DNA from: Flavobacteriales bacterium
GTDB taxonomy: Bacteria > Bacteroidota > Bacteroidia > Flavobacteriales_E > Vicingaceae
Assembly: GCA_020635815.1 (NCBI GenBank)
Contig: JACJZB010000002.1
Coordinates: forward strand, 62,001-126,000
DNA length: 64,000 bases
Direction: 5' to 3'
Part shown: piece after piece, positions 1 through 7,932 of the stretch
Position numbering within the stretch: position 1 is the first letter of the stretch
Layout of the letters: each line of letters opens with the position of its first letter
Translations under genes and position numbers: made by a program
Notes under the pieces: model-generated
The model's database searches: none
The model's input: only the letters and a program-made list of their open reading frames with translations
What the model was told of the DNA's origin: nothing

Positions 1-6
1 AACATC

Positions 7-1470
7 ATGGCATTAAAACAATCATTAAGCTTTAAGCTTCAGCAAAAACTATCTCCTCAACAAATTCAGTTGATGAAATTATTACAGTTACCAACCATAG
101 CTTTGGAGCAACGGATAAAAGAAGAAATGGAAAGTAATCCTGCACTTGACGAAGGTAAAGAAGACGAAGAAGACGAAATGACTTTTGAAAGTGATGATAA
201 TTATGACGATAAAGAGAAAAGTGAAGCTGAACAAGATTTCAATTTTGATGACTATATTAATGGAGATGAAACTCCATCTTACAAATTAAATACAAACAAC
301 CACAGTAAAGATGATGAAGAACATCAAGTTCCTTTAAGTGGTGGTGATAGCTTTCAAGAATTACTAAAAAAACAACTCATCATGTTTGATTTGGATGATG
401 ATGATTATGAAATTGCTCATCACTTAATTGGAAGCTTAGATGAATCAGGATATTTAAGACGTGATTTAGTTTCTATTGTTGATGATTTGGCTTTTACTCA
501 AAACATAATTACAGACGAAGAACATTTAAAACTAATCTTAAAATTAATTCAACAATTTGATCCTCCAGGGGTTGGTGCAAGATCTCTTCAAGAGTGCTTA
601 CTACTTCAATTAAAACGAAGTAAAGTAAATTCATTATTACTAATGAATGCCAAAGAAATTTTGGAAAACTATTTTGAAGAGTTTACTAAAAAACATTACG
701 ATAAAATAGTAGATCGTTTAAACATTACTGAAGAAGATTTAAAAGATGTTATTGCCGAAATTCTTAAATTAAATCCAAAACCTGGAAATTCGTTAAGTGA
801 TTCAACAAAAGTGGTTCAACACATTATTCCTGATTTTTTATTAACCATTGTTGACGATCAAATAGAACTCCAACTAAATAGCAGAAATGCTCCTGAATTG
901 AAGGTGAGCAGAGAATACTCTGAAATGATGAAAGGTTATAAAGAAGCCAAAGAAAAACCTTCAAAATCTCAGAAAGATGCCTTGATGTTTGTAAAACAGA
1001 AATTAGATTCTGCCAAATGGTTTATAGATGCCATTAAGCAGCGTCAAATAACCTTAATTACAACAATGGAAGCGATTATTGATCGTCAAAAAGCATACTT
1101 TTTAGAAGGTGATGAAACTTTAATTGTACCGATGATTTTAAAAGATATTGCTGACGAAGTTGATTTAGATATTTCTACCATTTCAAGAGTTGTAAACAGT
1201 AAATATGTTCAAACGCCTTATGGTACATTTTTACTAAAAACTTTCTTTTCCGAATCGTTAAGTACTGATAGTGGGGAAGAAGTATCGAGTAGAGAGGTTA
1301 AAAAAATATTGCAAGATGCCATTGAGGATGAAGACAAAAAGAAGCCATTAACTGATGAGAAGTTATCTAAACTTTTGAATGATAAAGGTTATAATATTGC
1401 AAGAAGAACTGTTGCAAAATATAGAGAACAATTGAATATTCCTGTTGCTAGAATGAGAAAAGAGTTGTAA
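7..1470 (+). CDS. rpoN: RNA polymerase sigma-54 factor RpoN
   Basis: Sigma-54 directs core RNA polymerase to -24/-12 promoters and needs an AAA+ enhancer-binding activator. The 487-residue length is normal. The Gln/Leu-rich region I (LSFKLQQKLSPQQIQLMKLLQLP, about residues 7-30) that contacts activators is intact. A very acidic region II follows (residues 45-110). The RpoN box ARRTVAKYRE sits at residues 465-474, just before the C-terminus. The ATG lies only six bases into the window, so its promoter is not visible. The stop TAA shares its last A with the ATG of the next gene, so the two are translationally coupled. No enhancer-binding activator is encoded nearby. Confidence 0.97.
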   Translation: MALKQSLSFKLQQKLSPQQIQLMKLLQLPTIALEQRIKEEMESNPALDEGKEDEEDEMTFESDDNYDDKEKSEAEQDFNFDDYINGDETPSYKLNTNNHSKDDEEHQVPLSGGDSFQELLKKQLIMFDLDDDDYEIAHHLIGSLDESGYLRRDLVSIVDDLAFTQNIITDEEHLKLILKLIQQFDPPGVGARSLQECLLLQLKRSKVNSLLLMNAKEILENYFEEFTKKHYDKIVDRLNITEEDLKDVIAEILKLNPKPGNSLSDSTKVVQHIIPDFLLTIVDDQIELQLNSRNAPELKVSREYSEMMKGYKEAKEKPSKSQKDALMFVKQKLDSAKWFIDAIKQRQITLITTMEAIIDRQKAYFLEGDETLIVPMILKDIADEVDLDISTISRVVNSKYVQTPYGTFLLKTFFSESLSTDSGEEVSSREVKKILQDAIEDEDKKKPLTDEKLSKLLNDKGYNIARRTVAKYREQLNIPVARMRKEL

Positions 1471-2075
1471 TGGAGAAAATAGCCAAGATTATCTCTTATT
1501 GTTTTCAACCTTTAATAATGCCAACTTTTGGCTTATTAATCTTTTTTAATTCTAGTTCTTACATCAATTATGCAATTCCTAAAGAATTAAAAGATGCTGC
1601 AATTATTCTTGTAGCCATGAGCACATTAGTTGTTCCTGTTATTATTACCTTACTTCTTTTAAATAGAGGTTATATTTCTAGCTTAGAAATGCCATCAAGA
1701 AAAGAACGAATTCTACCTTATGGGTTTACTATTGCTTTTTACATCTTTACTATTTGTATGCTAAAACAAGCTAGTATTCCTCCTTTAGTGGTTGACTTTA
1801 TGGTTGGTGCCCTAAGCTCCGTAATTTTTGCTTTTTTTATTAATCTCACATGGAAAATAAGTGCTCACATGACTGGTATTGGTGGTTTATTAGGTGCTTT
1901 AGTATCAACCACTATACTTCTCGAAGTAGATTTAATTTCTTATATAATACTTGCTATTTTTGTATCTGGTTTAGTAGCGTCTTCTCGATTAATTTTAAAA
2001 GCACATACACCTTTACAATTGCTCGCTGGTTTTTTTCTTGGTATAACTTGCCAAGTTATTGCTATTTATTTTTAA
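1470..2075 (+). CDS. PAP2-like integral membrane protein
   Basis: A 201-residue polytopic membrane protein with about six hydrophobic segments. It carries vestiges of the three PAP2 phosphatase motifs: RKERILPY (residues 77-84), SAHMTGIG (131-138, in the place of the PSGH motif) and SRLILKAHTPLQ (172-183, in the place of SRxxxxxHxxxD). The histidines H133 and H179 and arginine R173 are present, but the last motif has Gln183 where catalytic PAP2 enzymes have Asp. It may be a divergent lipid phosphatase or a non-catalytic relative. It is coupled to rpoN by a one-base TAATG overlap. Family membership is moderately sure and activity is not. Confidence 0.7.
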   Translation: MEKIAKIISYCFQPLIMPTFGLLIFFNSSSYINYAIPKELKDAAIILVAMSTLVVPVIITLLLLNRGYISSLEMPSRKERILPYGFTIAFYIFTICMLKQASIPPLVVDFMVGALSSVIFAFFINLTWKISAHMTGIGGLLGALVSTTILLEVDLISYIILAIFVSGLVASSRLILKAHTPLQLLAGFFLGITCQVIAIYF

Positions 2076-2099
2076 AAACCAATCAAAAGACAAACAATT

Positions 2100-2123
2100 C
2101 TGCAAGGTTTTAAAACCTTGCAG
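2100..2123. repeat. 24-bp perfect palindrome, probable terminator/REP-like element
   Basis: A perfect inverted repeat with half-site CTGCAAGGTTTT lies between the convergent PAP2-like gene and the S74 tail-fibre gene. Transcribed from either strand it gives a strong hairpin. It has no long U-tract. Degenerate relatives with the same GGTTTTAAAA centre occur at 11263-11280 and 20894-20926, so it belongs to a dispersed palindromic family. It may also stop transcription from both sides. Confidence 0.7.
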
Positions 2124-2155
2124 GATATAAAGCTTATTTCTTGGTATAATTATAT

Positions 2156-5100
2156 TTACTGTTTCACCATTTTTTTAGTTGAAATTAATTTACTATCAAC
2201 AATTAAGCTATAGGTGTAAACTCCTGTTTTTAGGTTTTCACCATAAACAGTTAATTTACTTTCTCCTCGCTCTTCAATTATCATTTCTTTTATTACACGC
2301 CCATTCAAATCATAAAACAACAATTTAGCCTCGTTTACATCTTCTGGAATGTTGTAAGTAATAACTGTATTCTCAGCAAAAGGGTTTGGTAAGTTTTGAT
2401 CTAAAATAATGCTATTTACATTGGTTAGTTCAATACTTCTTTCTGTTGTTGGAGCATCTGGATTACTTATTCTATTTCCAGTTATACAAATATTAGCTGC
2501 TCTTATACATTCCTCCAAAGCAGAAAGCCTATCTTCTAAATTATCAATAACAGAGTCTTTGGTTAAAATTATATTATCTAACTCTTTAACGCTCTCAACC
2601 AATATTGGTACAACTCTATCATAATTTACATGTACCAAGTTTGAATCATCAACAAAAGTTAACAATGGTTCGATGGTAGCAACTTCTTGGGCGATAAATC
2701 CGATGTGTTTTAAACTATCTAAATTCATGTCATTTTGAGCAATACTGCTCCACTGGTAAGAAACACCACGCATTTGTTTGATTTTATCTAATGAGTTGGT
2801 TAAACCCTGAACATTGGTTTTTACATTTTGGTCTGATAAAGTGGCTTTATCAATTTTATCGGTAATTTCATTTACTGCTTGAACAGTAATTGGAATAAGT
2901 GCATTATAATTTAAAGATTTATAATTGACAGCAGGATAAATTTCATTTCCTAAACTATCCAATTCACTAGGCATATAAGATTCATAAACCAAATCGGGTA
3001 AAACTTCTCCAATTTCTTGAGCAATAAAACCAAATTGATTTTTGTCTGAGAAATTAAATTGAGGAAACCCTGTAGTATTCATTATATAAGTATGAGGTCT
3101 AAGTTTTTTCAAAATACTTACAGCATCTTTTATATTTTCTACATCTGTTTTAAACATTTGGTCTGATATTAACACACCGTTTATTATTTCAACATCACCA
3201 TTAAATTTTCCTGCTCTATTAACCCCATTATTTGGAGCTTCAGCATAAATACCGCAAATATTTGTGCCATAACCACTGGTTTTAAAATAACCAGCATAAG
3301 AAGTATTTGTATTAGGATTATTACTATTAACAACAGCTTCTATTCCAAAATTTACATAATTGTCTTTTGATAGAGCATAAACACCAACACCTTTACTGTT
3401 GTTACCTGCTGCATTTTGTGCTAATGCAAATACTCCTACTCCTAAATCTGAATTGTAATTTTGAACAACACTTTTTACCCCATAAAATGATTGAAAACTT
3501 GCTCCTTGCCCGTCAGAAATAATATAAGCACCGGCATCTTGATTGTAATTGGTTACAAACAATTTTGATGATTCATTGGTGGTATTCGGACGACCAATGC
3601 TTATTATGTTGCTATTTTCAGTGCCTAAACCTGTAAAATGTAAATTACGATTTCTTAATGGAATTTCTCTATCGGTAATTAGTGATGAAGGACCTGTAAA
3701 TAATGGTGTGCCTGTATATTCTTGACCTAACTGAACATCAGAAGTTAAAGGGTCATTACTTAGTCCGTTATTTGCAATCACATTCCCTCCAAAATCTGCT
3801 ATACTTCTCCAATGTACACGATTATGGTCAGTACTATCAATTACCAATACTTGTAATAATGTACTATCTTGGGTTACTTCTCTAATTCTTAAATCTCCAT
3901 CTATATCTAGTTTGGCGTCTAGAGTTCCAAAATTTGGACCTTGCTCTGAGAAATTTCCTATACCAACCATACCAAAATTTGGAGCTGCTAAAGTAGTTGC
4001 GACAATAGGTTCTACACGCATTGTTTCCAATCCATCCCATTGTGATTGAGGAAAATCAACAGTCCCTGTTTGAGGAGTTGTATAAATAAAACGTAAAATA
4101 TTATACCTATCATCAGCAGGAATAGCTTCATTATCTCCCCAATTAATAATAGCATCGTACCTAGCTGTTTCAATAGGAATTTGATTGCTACCTCCGGCAG
4201 GAGGAGCACTAATTATTCCTTCTTCTTCCTGTTTTAAACCAAAATATACATGTTCTCTACTGTTATTTGTAAACGTCCCAATATCCATCCAATTTCTCCA
4301 ACCATCATCTAAATTAATATTTCCTAATGCTTCACCTGTGTTATATCCAAGATGTAATAAACTACGAGTTCTATCAATAGGTTCACCTCCATCATGACTA
4401 ATTCCAACACGAGTAAGACTACCTGTAATGTTAAAAGGGTCTGGAGCACCTGATCCCAACCCACTTATTCTAATTCTTTCCAATTGACCTGTAGCTGGTG
4501 AACCTGGCCCTCCTGTCTGGATAATTAGAGGGCTATCTTCATCCCACCTTAAATAACCAACAATTTGAGAGCCACTAAATAAATTAGCATCTACTATTCC
4601 CAATGTTAAACCATTCGCAGTTGTAGTACTTGATTGATTTGTTATCTGTAATCTGGTTTCAGTAGCTTGTTCATTATGTATATGTAATTGCGATTGAGGG
4701 TTATTAAAATTATTTCCTATACCCACAAAACCATCAGTTGTTCCATTATCCGCATTAATATGCATACGTTGAATATTGTTATTATAAAACTCCATTGGAG
4801 TATTTTCAAAATTTTGAAGTGTTGCAATTCCACTATTAACCCCTACACCTCTTATTCCAACTCTAAATCCATCAGTATTTGTAGAGCCTGTAGCATTATT
4901 CGTAAACCTAATTAATGGACCTCTCACGTTTTGATGTAAGTGCAATCTATCTTGAGCTGCAAAGTTGTTTGGTAAATTATTTCCCATTGCTACACGACCT
5001 GCAGCAAAACCTCCAGCTCCATTATCTACCAAAACCCTTTGTATGCCGTTGGTGGATATATTAATCGGCTCATTAAAATCATTACGAATATCAAGGGGAC

Positions 5101-5245
5101 CAGGTACACTACCTGGTCCAGGAGTCCAACCAAGATAACGTATGTTTGTCCTTTGATGCCCAAAAACAGGATTTGCAATATCTGCTTGACTAAAGCCATA
5201 TATGGAGATTAGTGAGCAGCCTAAAATTAAGATTGATTTTTTCAT
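2156..5245 (-). CDS. T9SS-exported tail-fibre-like protein with two S74 chaperone modules
   Basis: A 1029-residue exported protein. A signal peptide (residues 1-19, ending GFSQ) is followed by a long Asn/Gly/Thr-rich fibre-like region. The first Peptidase_S74 intramolecular chaperone module begins at residue 694 (SDQMFKTDV...GFIAQEIGEVLPDLV). A second, divergent copy begins at 804 (SDQNVKTNV...GFIAQEVATIEPLL). A short coiled coil lies near 885-920, and a T9SS type A sorting domain (NLPNPF...KKMVKQ) fills about 950-1029. S74 domains trimerise phage and adhesin fibres and can self-cleave before the Ser of the SD pair, which both copies keep. It starts 3 bases after the upstream T9SS gene (5249-6262) and is probably co-transcribed with it. 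Likely a surface fibre or adhesin, with ligand unknown. Confidence 0.85.
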   Translation of the reverse strand: MKKSILILGCSLISIYGFSQADIANPVFGHQRTNIRYLGWTPGPGSVPGPLDIRNDFNEPINISTNGIQRVLVDNGAGGFAAGRVAMGNNLPNNFAAQDRLHLHQNVRGPLIRFTNNATGSTNTDGFRVGIRGVGVNSGIATLQNFENTPMEFYNNNIQRMHINADNGTTDGFVGIGNNFNNPQSQLHIHNEQATETRLQITNQSSTTTANGLTLGIVDANLFSGSQIVGYLRWDEDSPLIIQTGGPGSPATGQLERIRISGLGSGAPDPFNITGSLTRVGISHDGGEPIDRTRSLLHLGYNTGEALGNINLDDGWRNWMDIGTFTNNSREHVYFGLKQEEEGIISAPPAGGSNQIPIETARYDAIINWGDNEAIPADDRYNILRFIYTTPQTGTVDFPQSQWDGLETMRVEPIVATTLAAPNFGMVGIGNFSEQGPNFGTLDAKLDIDGDLRIREVTQDSTLLQVLVIDSTDHNRVHWRSIADFGGNVIANNGLSNDPLTSDVQLGQEYTGTPLFTGPSSLITDREIPLRNRNLHFTGLGTENSNIISIGRPNTTNESSKLFVTNYNQDAGAYIISDGQGASFQSFYGVKSVVQNYNSDLGVGVFALAQNAAGNNSKGVGVYALSKDNYVNFGIEAVVNSNNPNTNTSYAGYFKTSGYGTNICGIYAEAPNNGVNRAGKFNGDVEIINGVLISDQMFKTDVENIKDAVSILKKLRPHTYIMNTTGFPQFNFSDKNQFGFIAQEIGEVLPDLVYESYMPSELDSLGNEIYPAVNYKSLNYNALIPITVQAVNEITDKIDKATLSDQNVKTNVQGLTNSLDKIKQMRGVSYQWSSIAQNDMNLDSLKHIGFIAQEVATIEPLLTFVDDSNLVHVNYDRVVPILVESVKELDNIILTKDSVIDNLEDRLSALEECIRAANICITGNRISNPDAPTTERSIELTNVNSIILDQNLPNPFAENTVITYNIPEDVNEAKLLFYDLNGRVIKEMIIEERGESKLTVYGENLKTGVYTYSLIVDSKLISTKKMVKQ

Positions 5246-5248
5246 AGG

Positions 5249-6262
5249 TTAATGCTTTAATAGTTTATAAGTAAATTGATTATTATCGGAAGTAATGGTA
5301 ATAAAAAGTAAACCACTACTGTAGTTGCTAATATTAAGTTGTAAGCTATTAGATGTTATATTTTGCTCTTCATAAAGTTGCTGTCCAAGAGTATTGCGAA
5401 TCTCAATATTATAAGGAACATGCAAATTGCTTTGAACATTAATAAAATTGTTTGCTGGATTAGGGTAAAATGAAAACTGACTATTAAAATAATTTTTATT
5501 TATCCCAGTTGTATAACTGTAATTATATACAAAAACAGAATCTGTACCTACGCAGACATCATCAAGATAGTAATATGAATTGTAAGTGAAGTCATTAGCA
5601 AAACTAACTGTATCAGTATTAGCATCATCAAAAAAATTCCCAATTACTAGGTATGTATAATTTGAATCAGCGATAAATGAACCTTTTATTCTTGTCCAAT
5701 TGAGTGAGTCTGTAATAATAGAATCAGTATAAACAGGGGGAGAATTAGTTATAAGAGTATTACAGATGTAAGGGTTTGTTGTAAACATTGCTCCAATTTT
5801 ATTTGAAGCACAATTAGTTTGAGAAAAAGTAGGTTCTATACTTAAAGCAACTTTAAACGACACATAATATTTAACTCCAATACTAAGGGAAGTGGAAAGA
5901 TTACAAGCTGGAAACTCTCTTGAATTAGGAGCAGAATTAGAATAAGTCGCAAATCCAGCATAAGCATTCCCGCTGGCTGGCATTTGATAACCAAAAATAT
6001 TATTAGGCACTCCAAAACTATTAGAAGCTGAGCAAGTATAAAAATAATCTGGGCTAGCACAAAGAGTTGACCATCCTATAGCTTTAGCAATATCACCAGA
6101 TGAACTAGGACAAGAAACAGAATCCTCAAAACTAGGGTTAGGCACAAGGTTTTGCCCCATCCCATTTACTGCCATTGTAAACAGCATTAACAGGGTGAGT
6201 GATATTTTAACCAGTTTATTCAAGATGTGAGTGTTAGTGAAAAGCGTAACTAAAATAAACAA
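5249..6262 (-). CDS. T9SS type A-sorted secreted protein, NPSFED/SPDYF family (paralog 1)
   Basis: 337 residues. The hydrophobic signal segment (ISLTLLMLFTMAVNGMGQ) leads into the family motif NLVPNPSFED, then Cys-Pro, SPDYFYTC, YQMPASGNAY, and regularly spaced Tyr/Phe/Asn-rich beta-strand sequence. The C-terminal T9SS type A domain begins FSFYPNPANNF and ends YKLLKH. The N-terminal domain resembles a jelly-roll carbohydrate-binding fold (inference). The first ATG gives a 14-residue leader before the signal core. A TTG at 6223 (reading MNKLVKIS...) would align better with the paralog at 10145-11128. It is the first gene of a two-gene unit with the S74 protein. Its start region is nearly identical at base level to the start of the 10145-11128 paralog, pointing to recent duplication. 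Confidence 0.8.
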   Translation of the reverse strand: MFILVTLFTNTHILNKLVKISLTLLMLFTMAVNGMGQNLVPNPSFEDSVSCPSSSGDIAKAIGWSTLCASPDYFYTCSASNSFGVPNNIFGYQMPASGNAYAGFATYSNSAPNSREFPACNLSTSLSIGVKYYVSFKVALSIEPTFSQTNCASNKIGAMFTTNPYICNTLITNSPPVYTDSIITDSLNWTRIKGSFIADSNYTYLVIGNFFDDANTDTVSFANDFTYNSYYYLDDVCVGTDSVFVYNYSYTTGINKNYFNSQFSFYPNPANNFINVQSNLHVPYNIEIRNTLGQQLYEEQNITSNSLQLNISNYSSGLLFITITSDNNQFTYKLLKH

Positions 6263-6471
6263 AATAATTGATGTAAAACAATAAGCATTTAACCATCGGT
6301 TGCAAACGGTCTAAAGTAAAACAAAAAGAGATAGAAATCAATCCGTATTGATACTTATGATTCTTACGTACATTTACTTAGTGATGATTTTTGTTGTGAA
6401 ATAGTTGATTCTTTAAGTGTTGATTATGATTTGTTTTGTATAAATTGGACAATCTATTAAAAAGAATAATC

Positions 6472-6828
6472 ATGGCTTTAATTCCTCTATCAGAAATCAG
6501 AGAAGTGTACGGAATCACACCAGAAGAAAATCGAGAAATATTTGTTTTCCTTCAAGGGGCAGTTTATTGTTGGTGTAAGAACAGACCCGATGAATGGTTT
6601 TCTATGAGAGACTTAATGGGAGGAGAGAATTTTGACTGGACAGGAACTCCTCTATCAAAACTATATGATAAACACATCCAAACTAAAAGTGATATGGCGG
6701 CAATTGAAGATGCTGGAAAAGATTCGGGTTGGATTTTGAAAAAAGTGGTCACGAAGGATATTAGAACGTTTGAAACAAAAAAAGAAGATTTAATAAGAAA
6801 GTATCGTTGGATTAAATCAAATGGATGA
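6472..6828 (+). CDS. Cassette gene 1, small protein of unknown function
   Basis: 118 residues from the ATG at 6472 (MALIPLSEIREVYG). An upstream in-frame ATG at 6436 would add 12 poorly structured residues and is less likely. The protein has no signal peptide or membrane segment. It is rich in Trp, Lys and Asp, with a helix-rich middle (WFSMRDLMGGENFDWTGTPL) and a basic C-terminus, compatible with a small nucleic-acid-binding domain; I do not recognise a family. It opens a tight three-gene plus-strand operon (21 bases to the next gene) that interrupts a minus-strand array of T9SS cargo genes. Confidence 0.7.
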   Translation: MALIPLSEIREVYGITPEENREIFVFLQGAVYCWCKNRPDEWFSMRDLMGGENFDWTGTPLSKLYDKHIQTKSDMAAIEDAGKDSGWILKKVVTKDIRTFETKKEDLIRKYRWIKSNG

Positions 6829-6849
6829 GAATTCACAAAAGAATAATGT

Positions 6850-7119
6850 ATGAATGTAAAAGAAATAATTGAAGAATTAAATAAACACGTAGATACCAAA
6901 AACCATAAAGCAGCTTCTGAAGTATTTAAAGTTTTGAATGAAAGACAATATGATACTTTGAGCGAAATAGCTGAGACAGACTGGTTCAAGCATTACTTTT
7001 ATCAATTGGAAAATCTGGTTTATAGTGATGAAAAACTATGGAATACAAGCGGGTTTGAAAAGTTGTATAATACAATTGTACCAATGATAATAATGAACCT
7101 TGAGAGAATAAACGAATAA
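6850..7119 (+). CDS. Cassette gene 2, small acidic protein of unknown function
   Basis: 89 residues, acidic and predicted helical (MNVKEIIEELNKHVDTKNHK...), with no signal peptide, membrane segment or Cys/His metal site. Two aromatic-rich helices (WFKHYFYQLENLVY and FEKLYNTIVPMIIMNLERINE) suggest a small helical bundle. It lies 21 bases after cassette gene 1 and 9 bases before the nuclease-like gene, so it is almost certainly co-transcribed with both. The small size, acidity and position beside a nuclease would fit an inhibitor or accessory subunit, but that is inference only. I recognise no family. Confidence 0.7.
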   Translation: MNVKEIIEELNKHVDTKNHKAASEVFKVLNERQYDTLSEIAETDWFKHYFYQLENLVYSDEKLWNTSGFEKLYNTIVPMIIMNLERINE

Positions 7120-7128
7120 GAAAAACAC

Positions 7129-7932
7129 ATGATAGAGTTAGATATATCAAATTATCCGAGAGCTTATAACTATATGAATGGGCTTAAAACACAGTCCGTA
7201 AAGCCAATAGACTTGGCAAGAGCAATGATAACAGTTGGACAAGGTAGTTGGAAAGATGTATATAACTTGGGGATTTTCCGAATAGGAGAATTATTATGTA
7301 AAGCTCTAGCATTTTCAGAAATTGATAATGGAAATTTAGTGATGCAAAATAGATTTTTCAGTTTAAATCAAAGTGAAAAAGCTACAGTCTCCTATTATTT
7401 TGGTCAAGGTTTGACAAAACTATACGCTGAAGAATATTTTAATATAAAATGGTTATTTCATGTTGACGATTATAGTCAGCAAATTCAATACCATTCAAAT
7501 GGAATAGCAAATTCAAAGACGATTGTTGGAAAAACAAAAAAAACTGCTAAAAGACCTGATTTGATAGGAATAGAAAAATCAAACAATTCCCATATTTTTG
7601 AAGCAAAAGGAAATTCAGGAGGCTATGATACAAGCGTTATGCAACATGCTATCAACCAAGTATCACAAATTGTTACATACAATGGAGTTCCTCCACTTAC
7701 TCGAACTGCATGTTATTACAATTTATCAGGGTCGCCAATAAAAGGAATTATTATTGACCCTGAAAATGAAGGTCAAGGAATCAACATAAATTTAGATGAA
7801 GAAGCAGCTATTTCAAAGTATTACTCATTTTTCTATGAGAATAAATCAAATTTCTATGCAAGTTTTGAAATTGAAAGCAGGGAAAAAGCAAATACACCTG
7901 CTAATTTTAAGTTTAAATTTTTCATACGCTAA
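7129..7932 (+). CDS. Cassette gene 3, PD-(D/E)xK nuclease-like protein
   Basis: 267 residues, cytoplasmic. The core motif is RPDLIGI at 142-148 followed by HIFEAKG at 155-161, that is D144 and E158-x-K160, the spacing of PD-(D/E)xK restriction-type nucleases. Gln177 and Gln180 (INQVSQI) lie where such enzymes often have a conserved helix. The N-terminal 130 residues are helical and unrecognised. Residues about 242-266 are encoded antisense to a sequence that reads as a signal peptide (see the entry at 7854-7925), so the C-terminus may be an acquired read-through. The stop codon overlaps the opposite gene's stop by four bases. A role in anti-phage defence or element maintenance is plausible but unproven. 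Confidence 0.72.
   Translation: MIELDISNYPRAYNYMNGLKTQSVKPIDLARAMITVGQGSWKDVYNLGIFRIGELLCKALAFSEIDNGNLVMQNRFFSLNQSEKATVSYYFGQGLTKLYAEEYFNIKWLFHVDDYSQQIQYHSNGIANSKTIVGKTKKTAKRPDLIGIEKSNNSHIFEAKGNSGGYDTSVMQHAINQVSQIVTYNGVPPLTRTACYYNLSGSPIKGIIIDPENEGQGININLDEEAAISKYYSFFYENKSNFYASFEIESREKANTPANFKFKFFIR
7854..7925 (-). pseudogene. Fossil signal peptide of a lost S74-type gene, antisense to cassette gene 3
   Basis: On the minus strand an ATG at 7925, three bases after the stop of the T9SS gene 7929-8897, opens 23 codons beginning MKNLNLKLAGVFAFSLL before TAG. This has a basic start and a hydrophobic core. It aligns with the start of the truncated S74 stub at 9938-10141 (MKTLNFRILGFILCSSL). The stop-3nt-ATG junction also matches those at 5246, 8898 and 10142. 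I infer that an S74-like gene once stood here and was replaced by the cassette, leaving only its start. Chance similarity of a short hydrophobic frame cannot be excluded. Confidence 0.5.

Noticed and set aside
6564..6989. 141-residue minus-strand frame across cassette genes 1 and 2
   Set aside because: Ser/Phe/Leu-rich antisense sequence crossing two well-spaced plus-strand genes; no signal peptide logic or domain.
6472..7119. Toxin-antitoxin pair reading of cassette genes 1 and 2
   Set aside because: Neither shows a known toxin or antitoxin domain; the size and spacing fit, but nothing specific supports it.
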